Positions 25,075-32,804 of a DNA stretch of 64,000 bases are shown here, piece by piece. A model generated the notes under the pieces. It saw only the letters and a program-made list of their open reading frames with translations, did not search any database and was not told where the DNA came from. The DNA comes from UBA7803 sp041690675. Its GTDB lineage: Bacteria > Pseudomonadota > Gammaproteobacteria > Pseudomonadales > Azotimanducaceae. Numbering within the stretch: position 1 is the stretch's first letter; every line of letters starts with the position of its first letter. Both the position numbers and the translations under genes were made by a program. The stretch spans positions 1 to 64,000 of the forward strand of contig JAWLGU010000001.1 in assembly GCA_041690675.1 (NCBI GenBank). The letters are read 5' to 3'.

Positions 25075-28047
25075 CTACGGCGAAGCGCGTTCTTTGGTCG
25101 CCTCGTTGATGATCAGGGGCGCGAGCGCCCCGGCCAGCACCGCCGCCAGGTCCACGATCCCCAGTGGTGAGAGGCCGAGCAGCCGCCGCAACGGCCCTAC
25201 GGCGACCGCAAGTCCCTGCAACGCCAGCGAACCGCCAACAGCCGCATCCACGTAGCGGTTGTGAGACTTGGCGCCTCCGAAAAGCCGCTGGTCCGAGCGA
25301 CAGCTCCAGGTGTGCAGCAACTGCCCCAGCACCAGGGTCAAAAACGCGTGGCTGCCGGCCCTGGGCCCGGTTCCGTAGCGGCTCAAGCCGTACAGATAGC
25401 TTGCCATGGCGCCAGCCGAGATGGTGGAAGACTGGAATGCGAGTCGGCGAAAGTCCTTCCCACCGATGATGGCTTCAGCCCGATCGCGCGGCGGCTGGTC
25501 CAGCGTGTGCGGCTCCGGGGGCTCCATAGCCAGTGCCAGGCCGGGAAATACGTCCGTCAGGAGATTGATCCACAAGAGCTGCATCGCCGACAGCGGCTGG
25601 CCGAGGTTGAACACCACCGCTGCCAGCATGACCTCGATCTCGGAAAGATTGGTCGACAGCAGATAGCGGATGCTCTTGCGGATGTTGCCGTATATGGTAC
25701 GGCCCTGCTCCACCGAGAACACCAGGGTCGCCAGGTTGTCGTCCTCGAGCACCACATCAGCGGCGAGCCGGGCCGTCTCCGTGCCGTTCTTCCCGAGCGC
25801 GATGCCGATGTCGGCGGCTTTCAACGCCGGGCCGTCGTTGACGCCGTCACCGGTCATCGCCACGACCCGGCCAGCCCGCTGAAACGCCCGCACGATGGCC
25901 GACTTCTGGCCCGGCGCCACCCGTGCAAAGGCATGGATTCGGTCCACGTCGTCGATCCCTTTGGCGAGGTCCCGAGCATCCACCACCCGCAGCGGCGCCC
26001 CACCGCTCAGGTCCAAGCTCTGCGCGATGGCGTGCGCGGTGGGGCCCTGATCGCCAGTGATCATCACCGTCTGGATGCCGGCCCGATGCAGGCGCGCAAT
26101 CACGTCGCGGGCATCCCGGCGTACCGGATCTGTCAGTCCCACCAGGCCCAGCCAGATGAGCGACGGTGACGGGGCACTGCCGGGGTCAGCACCTCCACAG
26201 GCCACGGCCAGCACACGCAGAGCCTTGCCGGCCATTCCCCGGTTCTGGCGCTGAAGGCGCTGCCGCCAGGCGTCGTCCAGGGGCCGGATCCGACCGTTCG
26301 TCGCGACCGCATCACACAGCGCCAGAACGTGGTCCGGGCTGCCTTTGACGGACGTCAGGGTAACGCCGCCCGCCTGGTGGTGGGTGACCAGATAGGGCCG
26401 ACCGTCTGCCCGGTGCTCGATGTCGATGAGGCGGTAACGGCGCCGAATCTCCACCGGATCGTCGCCAAGCCACCGCACGAGGTCGGCCAGGGCCGACTCC
26501 GTAGGTGACAGCAAGGTGCGCTGGGTCGAGCTGGCGTGACCGTTGTGCCCGTTCTCGACACACAGCGCCAGGGTGCGCCCGAGCAGCCAGAAGTGGCCGG
26601 CCTCGGCGGGCTCGGCACCCCGGCCCCCCGACGGGTCCTCGAGGTCGAATCGACGGTCCGCGGTCAACACCTCCACGGCCTGCAGGCGGTTCTCGGTCAA
26701 GGTGCCGGTCTTGTCCAGGCAGATCACCTGGCATGCGCCGAGGGTTTCCACGGCATTGAGGCTGCGCACCTGCGCGCGTTGAGTGCGCATCTGCCGGACA
26801 CCGATGGCGAGGGTGGTGGTGGCAACGGTGGGTAGGCCTTCCGGCAGCGCTGCCACAGCGAGCGACACGGCGCGGTTCAACGTTCCCACGAGGCCATAGC
26901 CCCGCAGCCAGCCGAGTAGAAAAATGCCGGTGCATACCGCGCTGCTCAGCCACACGAGCTGCGTGCCCACCCGATCGAGCTGCTGCTGCATGGGTGTGGC
27001 CGGTGGCCGCGAGCTGTCCATCAGCTCGTGGACCTGGCCGACCTCCGTGGCCGCACCCGTGGCGACCACGATCCCGGCCCCACTCCCGGCGGTGATCAGG
27101 GTATCGCGGTAGAGCATGTTGCTGCGGTCGGCTAGCGGCAGGGGCTCATCGAGCGCAGCGACGCCTTTCGATACCATCATGCTCTCGCCGGTCAGCAGTG
27201 ACTCGTTCACCGCCAGGGCCTCGGCATTCAGCACCCGAAGGTCTGCCGGAACCACGTCACCCTCCTGCAGCAGCACGAGATCACCCGGCACCAGCACCTC
27301 GGCGGGAACCTCTCGCCGGACGTGCTCCCGCACCACCCGGGCGGTTCGAGGCCCCGACCGGTCCAGGTTCCCGATGATGCGCTCCGAACGTCGCTCGGTG
27401 ACGAACCCGATGACGGCGTTGATGGCCACCACGGCGCCGATCGCCAGCGCGTCCGCGACACCACCCGTGAGCACCGACAGTACAGCCGCGCCCCCGAGCA
27501 TGGCGACCGGGGCCGATTTGAGCTGCTCGAGAAAGAGCTCCAGGTCCGAGCGCGCCTCGGCCCGAGGCAACTCGTTCAGGCCGTGCTCGGCCAAGCGCTG
27601 CGCGGCGGCCCCATCCGTGAGACCGTGTTGGGGATGGGTCGCCAGACCGCGGCAGACGGCCTCGGGGGACTGCTGGCACCAATCGTTCCCCTGGGCCCGC
27701 AGCACAGCGGGTTGTGAAACTTCGTCCCGGGCACTCGGTCTGCCCTCCAGGCGCTCCGGTGCCTGTGCGGGATTCACGAGTCGATCGAGCTCGGCCTCGA
27801 GAATCTCTCGGACCGCGTCGAGAGAATGCTCGGGATCGAACCGGATCAGCACCGTGCCGGTGAGGGGATTGCCACGCGCGTGTCTGATGCAGCCGTGGCG
27901 CCTCAGGCGGTGCTCCAGCACCGGTACCTTCTGCCGGGCATGGTAGAGCCGCGCCCTGCATACGAACCGAACGCGTCCGGCCACGGCGCAATGCCGCACC
28001 TCGAGTTCACCCGGGCTGACTGCCTCGCTCAGGCCCTGGCCCGTCAA
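25075..28047 (-). CDS. Cation-translocating P-type ATPase B with HMA-like N-terminus
   Basis: A 990-aa paralogue of ATPase A. The N-terminal HMA-like domain reads 'HCAVAGRVRF' and 'ARGNPLTGTVLIRF'. The P-type core shows 'LLTGESMMVS', 'ALPEGLPTVATTTLAIG' (PEGL class), 'CLDKTGTLTENRLQAV' with the phosphorylated Asp445, 'MITGDQGPTAHAI' and 'MTGDGVNDGPALKAADIG'. The C-terminal membrane domain has the 'LLWINLLTDVFPGLALAMEP' segment seen in Ca2+-ATPase-like pumps. The start codon is a TTG overlapping the upstream TGA by 4 bp, implying translational coupling to the small protein at 28044. The ion is unknown. Pairing with ATPase A suggests related or complementary substrates. Confidence 0.9.
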   Translation of the reverse strand: MTGQGLSEAVSPGELEVRHCAVAGRVRFVCRARLYHARQKVPVLEHRLRRHGCIRHARGNPLTGTVLIRFDPEHSLDAVREILEAELDRLVNPAQAPERLEGRPSARDEVSQPAVLRAQGNDWCQQSPEAVCRGLATHPQHGLTDGAAAQRLAEHGLNELPRAEARSDLELFLEQLKSAPVAMLGGAAVLSVLTGGVADALAIGAVVAINAVIGFVTERRSERIIGNLDRSGPRTARVVREHVRREVPAEVLVPGDLVLLQEGDVVPADLRVLNAEALAVNESLLTGESMMVSKGVAALDEPLPLADRSNMLYRDTLITAGSGAGIVVATGAATEVGQVHELMDSSRPPATPMQQQLDRVGTQLVWLSSAVCTGIFLLGWLRGYGLVGTLNRAVSLAVAALPEGLPTVATTTLAIGVRQMRTQRAQVRSLNAVETLGACQVICLDKTGTLTENRLQAVEVLTADRRFDLEDPSGGRGAEPAEAGHFWLLGRTLALCVENGHNGHASSTQRTLLSPTESALADLVRWLGDDPVEIRRRYRLIDIEHRADGRPYLVTHHQAGGVTLTSVKGSPDHVLALCDAVATNGRIRPLDDAWRQRLQRQNRGMAGKALRVLAVACGGADPGSAPSPSLIWLGLVGLTDPVRRDARDVIARLHRAGIQTVMITGDQGPTAHAIAQSLDLSGGAPLRVVDARDLAKGIDDVDRIHAFARVAPGQKSAIVRAFQRAGRVVAMTGDGVNDGPALKAADIGIALGKNGTETARLAADVVLEDDNLATLVFSVEQGRTIYGNIRKSIRYLLSTNLSEIEVMLAAVVFNLGQPLSAMQLLWINLLTDVFPGLALAMEPPEPHTLDQPPRDRAEAIIGGKDFRRLAFQSSTISAGAMASYLYGLSRYGTGPRAGSHAFLTLVLGQLLHTWSCRSDQRLFGGAKSHNRYVDAAVGGSLALQGLAVAVGPLRRLLGLSPLGIVDLAAVLAGALAPLIINEATKERASP

Positions 28048-28301
28048 TCGCTGGCGACGTGTTCCGCGGCCAGCTCCTCACGGGCTTCTGCAACCAGATC
28101 GCCCCAGCGCTCGCCGGTGTCCGCTGCCACCTCGCGGGCCTTCCGCGCCACGATGTAGCTCCCCTTGATCAGCTCCTTGGCCACCGGACGCAGCGCCCGG
28201 CCCACTACCGGAGCCAGCACCAAGCCACCCACGACCATGGCGGCACCGGTCAACCCGCCTTCCTCGAAGATCATCTCGCCGATGTCAGATAATCCAGCCA
28301 T
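28044..28301 (-). CDS. Small DUF5132-like membrane protein
   Basis: An 85-aa protein preceded by a strong ribosome binding site (AAGGAGG). It has one hydrophobic segment ('GAAMVVGGLVLAPVVGRAL') followed by a basic amphipathic helix ('PVAKELIKGSYIVARKAREV') and an acidic C-terminus. It has the same design as the 110-aa protein at 23711. The TGA stop overlaps the TTG start of ATPase B by 4 bp, a strong sign that the two products are made together. Probably a membrane accessory subunit; function unknown. Confidence 0.7.
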   Translation of the reverse strand: MAGLSDIGEMIFEEGGLTGAAMVVGGLVLAPVVGRALRPVAKELIKGSYIVARKAREVAADTGERWGDLVAEAREELAAEHVASD

Positions 28302-28326
28302 GTCTTCCTCCTTGGCCGCCCGACCG

Positions 28327-28824
28327 TCATACGCTGTCGATCAAATGCTGAATCTGCGCGACACTGGGGACCTTGCTCACGATGTCTTCCCGCTCGTTGA
28401 CCTCCACGAGCTTCTTGTGCAGGGTCGCTGCCTTCCGCCGGGCCAGGCTGCGGGTCGAGCGGACCCCGGCACTGCGCAACAGCCTGGCCATATCGGGCCC
28501 GGCAGCGTCCTTCAAGCGCTCATCGTCCTCCTGCGCCGTCTTGGCGGCTTCCTCCTCCTCTGCCTCGGCCTGCGATTCCGCGGCAGCTTCCGCCATCAAT
28601 CCACCCCACTGCCGGCGCTGCTCGACCGCCAGCGACTGCACGGCGTGCCCCGTCCGCAGGCCGAGCTTGATTCCCTCCTTCAACAGGGTCCTGACCACCG
28701 GCAGCCGCGTCGGCGCCGTCGCCACGAACCCGGCCACCGATCCGAGTCCTTCGACGACCGGTGCAAGGAGGGCCGACGATGTCGCGTGCCTCGCAGGTGT
28801 CGTCTCGGTCTTTGCTTGCTGCAT
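28327..28824 (-). CDS. Helical protein with C-terminal DUF4332/HhH-like domain
   Basis: A 165-aa protein. The N-terminal half has a weakly hydrophobic helix and a basic helix ('PVVRTLLKEGIKLGLRTG'), then an acidic Ala/Glu-rich coiled stretch. The last ~65 residues read 'ERLKDAAGPDMARLLRSAGV', 'RSTRSLARRKAATLHKKLVE' and 'VSKVPSVAQIQHLIDSV'. This strongly resembles the DUF4332 helix-hairpin-helix-like domain (GIG...LL..AGV...LA....LH.KL). It is the first gene of the operon with the small membrane protein and ATPase B. Such a nucleic-acid-like fold in a transporter operon is unusual. Confidence 0.7.
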   Translation of the reverse strand: MQQAKTETTPARHATSSALLAPVVEGLGSVAGFVATAPTRLPVVRTLLKEGIKLGLRTGHAVQSLAVEQRRQWGGLMAEAAAESQAEAEEEEAAKTAQEDDERLKDAAGPDMARLLRSAGVRSTRSLARRKAATLHKKLVEVNEREDIVSKVPSVAQIQHLIDSV

Positions 28825-29090
28825 CGAACTGCTCCCGTCCTCTGGATCGCCGATCTGGGTGCATAAAATGTGCCGGGGCTGACCGATGATTGCGGCACTC
28901 GGTCTTCTTCACGGCGATGTTCACGGCGTGCGAGAACTCTGGTCCGCCGACCGGGATATTTCTCGCTTCACGGATTTGACGGTGGTCAACCCGTTGCTGA
29001 AGGCTTGAAGTCCGAGTCGGACAGGCGGATTCTCATCGAGTTTTTTGGACCTCATCGGGGTTTGAACAGATGTTTTTATCCAATTCTGAC
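28825..29090. other. Non-coding stretch upstream of ATPase B operon
   Basis: These 266 bp should contain the promoter of the minus-strand operon that starts at 28824. A purine-rich 'GAGGACGGGAGCAG' precedes that ATG as ribosome binding site. Several short open frames exist here but none has convincing coding character or a start with a ribosome binding site. The right end becomes AT-rich (29030-29085) just before the repeat. Confidence 0.4.
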
Positions 29091-29239
29091 GGCGGAGAGG
29101 GAGGGATAACCGCCGCCGCTGCGCGGTGACGTTCTCTCCGGCTCCCGGCGCTTCGCGCCGGCCGCCTCCGAGTCGAACCTAGAGGGGCCCGACTCGCCAA
29201 CCCCCTTCGGGGCGCAGCCGCAAGCGGCGGCGTCCAAAT
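29091..29239. repeat. Copy 1 of hairpin repeat with tRNA-Ser-like 3' end
   Basis: Begins with 'GGCGGAGAGGGAGGGAT' (29091-29107), which matches the complement of a tRNA-Ser 3' end. It runs through GC-rich hairpins such as GGCGCTTCGCGCC and ends with a 34-bp block at 29206-29239. Both ends recur in the copy at 31392-31504: the 17-bp start is identical and the 34-bp block differs at one base. This copy lacks an intact T-loop half. Confidence 0.7.
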
Positions 29240-29303
29240 ATGCCCGCCGGCCCGGCTGGGCAAGGCGAAGCCGGGCGGGGGCCGGCGAAGTGGCCGCCGG
29301 TGT

Positions 29304-30370
29304 TCACAACCGCCCCTCCAGCACGATCCGCACGGACATCCCCTCGCGCCGCTGCTCCGTCTCGATCTCGTCCGGCGCCACCCCGGGGGCGCGCCGCTCG
29401 AACAGTGCCCGCCGTCGCCGCTCGCGCGCATCGAGCAGGTTGTCGAGCTCCACCCGTGCGCGCAGGCCCCACGGCAGCCGCTTCTCCAGGAAGGCCTCGA
29501 CGATCAGAGCTTCGGTCTTGCGCTGCACCTCCTGGTCGTCGAACTCGAACCGGGCACCCGCGTATTCCACAGCGATCCCGTAGGCCGCCTGCCAGCCCGC
29601 AAGGTCATGGCGGAACTCCAGCGTCACCACGTCCTCCGGCAACTCGCCGAACGGCCGGCGCTCGCCGGTGAACGGGTCGCGCAAGCGCGACTCGGTGTGT
29701 TGCCAGGCGGCTTCCAGCACGGCGCCGGCGATGCCGGCCGCGTCCAGCGCCAGCGCCACCTCGGCGATGAAGTCGTAACGGCGGCCGCGGTCGACGTTCC
29801 CCGGCCGGGGACCGCCGCACCCCGGTATCCGGTCGACGACGTGGCGGACGTGGTGGTGGAACAGCCGCAGCCCGACCCGACCCAGTTCGTCGCGCAATTG
29901 CCGCTCGAGGCCCCCCCGAAGCTCCCAGGCCCGCACCGGCTCGAGATCGGGATTGCCGGCCTCCACCTCATCGTCGTCGCTGTTGAACGACGCGGCGAAG
30001 TCCTCAAAGTCGAGCTGGCCGACCGTGCGCTCGATGCCGAGGTCCAGGCGGGTGACCGGCGACAGCCGGTAGCGGAGCTCGGCCCGCGGCCGCAGGTAGC
30101 GGTCGCGGCGCGCCTGCCGCACGTCGCTGCCCCGCTGCTTGAGCCGGCTCTGCTCCGCCGCAAGCCCGGTCTCCAGCTCGAGCCACCGTGAGAGCGACCA
30201 CTGCCGGGTCACGAACGGCTAGACCCGCAGCTCGCGAATGGTCTGATCGGCGTTGAAGACCTCGCGCGGCACGAGCATGCCGTCTTCCAGCTCCCGGACT
30301 TCGAGGGCGGTGTCGAGGGTATTGCGCGCGACCTGCACACCGGCCGAGATCCAGCCGCCGTTCGCCAGCG
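29304..30370 (-). pseudogene. Truncated TonB-dependent receptor barrel with a nonsense codon
   Basis: The minus strand encodes the C-terminal barrel of a TonB-dependent receptor: 'GGWISAGVQVARNTLDTALE', 'YRLSPVTRLDLGIERTVGQL', 'ELRGGLERQLRDELGRVGL' and the terminal strand 'GMSVRIVLEGRL'. An in-frame TAG (plus-strand CTA at about 30220-30222, after 'TIRELRV') interrupts it, and the frame resumes at once with 'PFVTRQWSLSRWLELETG'. The plug domain and first barrel strands are missing; coding similarity stops near 30370, where a different gene fragment begins. A GAG-to-TAG change would explain the stop. It was presumably an outer-membrane uptake receptor that has decayed. Confidence 0.75.
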
Positions 30371-30376
30371 GGTGGT

Positions 30377-30439
30377 GCCGCCGGACGTGCAGGCGAAGTA
30401 CACGTCGCCGTTGCCGAACAGCAGCGGGTGCTTGTAGCG
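30377..30439 (-). pseudogene. Short inverted fragment resembling PhoX/DUF839
   Basis: The minus strand reads 'RYKHPLLFGNGDVYFACTSG', similar to the internal 'GNG-x-VYF-x-CT' segment of DUF839/PhoX-type proteins. It abuts the TonB-receptor remnant directly and points away from the larger PhoX fragment on the plus strand. I read this as a piece inverted relative to the rest of the gene. Because it is only about 20 residues, confidence is limited. Confidence 0.4.
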
Positions 30440-30455
30440 TCGGCTTCATCCGGAC

Positions 30456-30764
30456 GGCCTTCGTGGAGCGACGGGCGATAGCATGCTCGAGCTGTTCGTC
30501 GAGTCCACCGACCGCCGGCTGCTCGACAAGGCGGACAACCTCACCGTCAGCCCGTGGGGCGATCTGATCGTGTGCGAGGATGGCGGCACCCCGTGCTCGC
30601 TGGTGGGCATCACGCCCGCGGGCGGCCTGTACCGCTTCACCGAGAATGCCTATACGACTTCCGAGCTGGCCGGCGCGTGCTTTGCGCCGAACGGGCGCAC
30701 CCTGTTCGTGAACATCCAGAAGCGCGGCATCACGCTGGCGATCGAGGGGCCGTTTCCGGCCTGA
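30456..30764 (+). pseudogene. C-terminal fragment of a PhoX-like (DUF839) phosphatase
   Basis: The plus strand encodes about 100 residues with strong PhoX/DUF839 features: 'MLELFVESTDRRLLDKADNL', 'TVSPWGDLIVCEDGG', 'AGACFAPNGRTLFVNIQ' and 'GITLAIEGPFPA' before the stop. This is the normal C-terminal end of these secreted phosphatases, which are usually 400-650 aa, so most of the gene is absent. No ribosome binding site lies at the apparent ATG (30483), and coding similarity continues slightly upstream in frame. It is a remnant next to a TonB-receptor remnant. Confidence 0.7.
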
Positions 30765-30774
30765 GCGCGATGGC

Positions 30775-30970
30775 CCCGCCGCGAATCACGAAGCCCGCCA
30801 GACTCGACGCCCGCCAGAAGAGCGGGCGAAAGGACCGCCACCAGGCCGGGACCCTTCGGTCCGCGATGTCAGCGTCCCGCAACCTCTGCACCTGCTGCAG
30901 GAGTCGGTTGAAGGTCTGCTGCTCCCTGGTCAGCGGCGCCCGGCCCCGGGCGACGATGCGCAGATCGCGC
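30775..30970 (-). pseudogene. Unidentified coding remnant
   Basis: The minus strand has a stretch 'RAPLTREQQTFNRLLQQVQR' that resembles the 'PLT-x-EQ-x-TFNRL' segment found in a group of hypothetical proteins. The flanking sequence is not convincing as an intact gene: no start, no ribosome binding site and no conserved continuation. I record it as a probable remnant in a decayed region. Identity is unknown. Confidence 0.25.
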
Positions 30971-31127
30971 GCCGTGGAGATGGCGGGCGCGCATTGAACA
31001 GATCGGGCCGACGACGTGGGGGCATGGCCCCCCGGTCAATGGAGCTCGCGGCCATGATACCGAAGTCCGCCGGGTTGAAGGTTACGCTGCCCATTCCACA
31101 TCCATCCGCTCGAAAAGATCTCCCGCC

Positions 31128-31205
31128 ATGACCAGCCAAGGCGAAAAGCGCCTCGCCGACGCGGGCCTCACCCTGCCGCAGCCCAACCCGCCGGTGGCGA
31201 GCTAG
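31128..31205 (+). pseudogene. N-terminal fragment of a RidA-family protein
   Basis: ATG at 31128 preceded by a purine-rich 'AAAAGATCTCC' opens a frame reading 'GEKRLADAGLTLPQPNPPVA', followed by S and then TAG. This is the typical start of RidA/YjgF-family enamine deaminases (EKRLAELGLTLP...VASYVP). The stop falls exactly where Tyr is expected (TAC to TAG). The next codons read VPLLRV as expected, then similarity fades. The gene is broken and incomplete. Confidence 0.6.
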
Positions 31206-31391
31206 GTGCCCTTGCTACGGGTCCGCCGACGAGACGCTGGCGGACAACACGGACAACGTGGAGCGGAGACTGGACCACTTGACGGGACACAGGCCGCTCG
31301 TTTCGGCGAAAAACATGTCCGAAGTCGTGCCTAACTGGAGCCCAAACTACTTCTAAGGTTAGACACGATGGACATCTAAGCTATTGATTTA
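31206..31391. other. Non-coding stretch in decayed region
   Basis: I see no gene here. The first ~20 bp continue the RidA remnant; the rest is AT-richer sequence without open frames of note. It ends at the second copy of the hairpin repeat. Confidence 0.4.
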
Positions 31392-31504
31392 TTGGCGGAG
31401 AGGGAGGGATTGACTCGGCGCGGGAGACCGCGCCTCGCCCCTTCGGGGCGCCGCCGCAAGCGGCGGCGTCCAAATCCGCTCCGCGGATTTGTCGAACCCT
31501 CGAT
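31392..31504. repeat. Copy 2 of hairpin repeat inserted in a tRNA-Ser-like 3' end
   Basis: Starts with 'TTGGCGGAGAGGGAGGGATT' and ends with 'TCGAACCCTCGAT'. Joined, these halves reproduce the complement of a tRNA-Ser T-arm/acceptor end. Between them lie about 80 bp forming four successive hairpins: GCGCGG/CCGCGC-like, CGCCCCTTCGGGGCG, CCGCCGCAAGCGGCGG and AAATCCGCTCCGCGGATTT. The split point is in the T-loop. The 34-bp block 31442-31475 is shared with copy 1 with one mismatch. Confidence 0.7.
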
Positions 31505-31579
31505 GTTTGCTTGTATGTCAATGACTCACGACGCCATCGTGTCCAGATCATGTCGATTGTTGGGTCGTAACCCCGGTAG

Positions 31580-31890
31580 TGTCCCAACAGATCCGTGAAC
31601 CGGAAGCTGCGAGACAAACCAGGAGACGCATAACAACACGATGACAGAGGCAGGACAGGATGGCGTTACTCGAGCTTGCCGAGAAGCACGCGGATGGAGA
31701 TTTTCTTCGAGAGCTTGGGCAGCGGCTGATGGCGCTGGAGGCCCACACACTGTGGCGCCGAGCCGCACGAGCGCAGCGAGGCCGGAGTGAACCAGCGCAA
31801 TGACCATGGAGCTAAAGATCCCGAAGCTGCGTCACGGAAGCTACTACGCGGCGTTCTTGAGTCCGCGCAAGGTCTCGGAGCCTGTACCCG
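31580..31890 (+). mobile_element. Remnant of an IS256-family insertion sequence
   Basis: From ATG 31660 the frame reads 'MALLELAEKHADGDFLRELG' then 'QRLMALEAH', the N-terminus of IS256-family transposases. It runs to a TGA at about 31799-31801 after a frameshift. From 31800 another frame reads 'MELKIPKLRHGSYYAAFLSP' then 'RKVSEPV', the next conserved block (VELKIPKLR-x-GSYFP-x-FLEPR). Everything after that, including the DDE domain, is gone. The upstream leader with 'TGTCCCAACAGATCCGTG' may be the left end. Non-functional. Confidence 0.75.
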
Positions 31891-32120
31891 TTCGCCTACT
31901 CCGAACTTCTAGTCGTCGACATCACCGCTGTTTCGGGTCAGCTCGACCTCTCGGTGCGCCACAACTGCGACGCCCCGCCCTGTTCGACTGGATCGATGAA
32001 GGTGAACATCTCCACACCAGGGCACCCAATCTCACTCAGGCCAGAAATGTCCAGGTGCCAGATCCCCATCCGGCAGTTCCTTCCAGCAGGCTTGACTGGA
32101 CCGCCTAGAGTCGGAGACGT
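31891..32120. other. Intergenic stretch before TetR gene, with possible remnant
   Basis: The minus strand between about 31938 and 32080 reads 'MGIWHLDISGLSEIGCPGVE' and 'MFTFIDPVEQGGASQLW', which has protein-like composition. However it lacks an identifiable start, and I do not recognise the family. 'GGAGACG' at about 32111-32117 lies before a TTG at 32121 and could serve the TetR gene. Confidence 0.25.
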
Positions 32121-32777
32121 TTGACAGCCCCGGCCACTATTGTCACTATGAATGCCACTACCTGCGCAGCGTGCCAGCAGATGACCACAGCCACCGCAGA
32201 CGGACGCCACCGGCGCAGCCAGGAAAGCCACCAGCGCATCATAGACGCCATCCTGGAGCTGGTGACCGAGGGCGTACTAGAGCCGACGGCCGAGCAGGTG
32301 TCCGACCGCGCCGGTCTCGCAATGCGCACCGTCTTCCGGCACTTCAAGGACATGGACAGCCTGTACCGGGAGATCTCCCGGCGCATGTATGCCCGGGTTC
32401 AGGCCGTCTTCGAAGACGGTATCGATGCGGACACCTGGCAGGCAACGCTGCACAATTTCATCGATCGCCGCGCCCGTGTCTACGAGGAGTTGATGCCCAT
32501 ACGGGTATCCGCGGACGCCATGCGGCACCGGTCGGCATTCCTGCAGAAAGATCATCGCCGCTTCATCGACCTGGCCAGGGACGTGCTACGCCGTGTTCTG
32601 CCCGACGAGGTAGCGAAGCACAAGGTGTGCTTCGAGGCGCTGGACGCCTTGTTCAGCTTCGAGATGTGGATCCGCCTGCGGCGGGATCAGCAGCTGTCTG
32701 CGGCCGCCGCCCGCCGGCTGGTGCACGATGGTGCGGACGCGCTGCTGGCCGCGGCGCACAACGGCAACACGAACTGA
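32121..32777 (+). CDS. TetR-family transcriptional regulator
   Basis: A one-domain DNA-binding regulator of up to 218 aa. The N-terminal helix-turn-helix reads 'SQESHQRIIDAILELVTEG' and 'QVSDRAGLAMRTVFRHFKD'. The C-terminal ligand-binding region is helical and diverged. The start is uncertain: TTG 32121 has a ribosome-binding-like GGAGA, while ATG 32148 and ATG 32181 are alternatives that keep the HTH. It stands just upstream of a truncated glutathione-transferase stub and a haloalkane dehalogenase, so it probably regulates this catabolic operon. Confidence 0.85.
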   Translation: MTAPATIVTMNATTCAACQQMTTATADGRHRRSQESHQRIIDAILELVTEGVLEPTAEQVSDRAGLAMRTVFRHFKDMDSLYREISRRMYARVQAVFEDGIDADTWQATLHNFIDRRARVYEELMPIRVSADAMRHRSAFLQKDHRRFIDLARDVLRRVLPDEVAKHKVCFEALDALFSFEMWIRLRRDQQLSAAAARRLVHDGADALLAAAHNGNTN

Positions 32778-32804
32778 CCCGGACGACAGCAAGGAGACCG
32801 ACCC

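Noticed and set aside
29091..29107. A functional tRNA-Ser gene
   Set aside because: Only the 3' end sequence is present; no anticodon or D arm can be found at either copy.
29130..29290. CRISPR array in the hairpin-rich region
   Set aside because: The repeats are palindromic units without regular spacing or equal spacers.
30219..30225. TAG in the TonB remnant as pyrrolysine or readthrough
   Set aside because: The gene is also truncated at its 5' side and lies among other remnants, so simple decay explains it.
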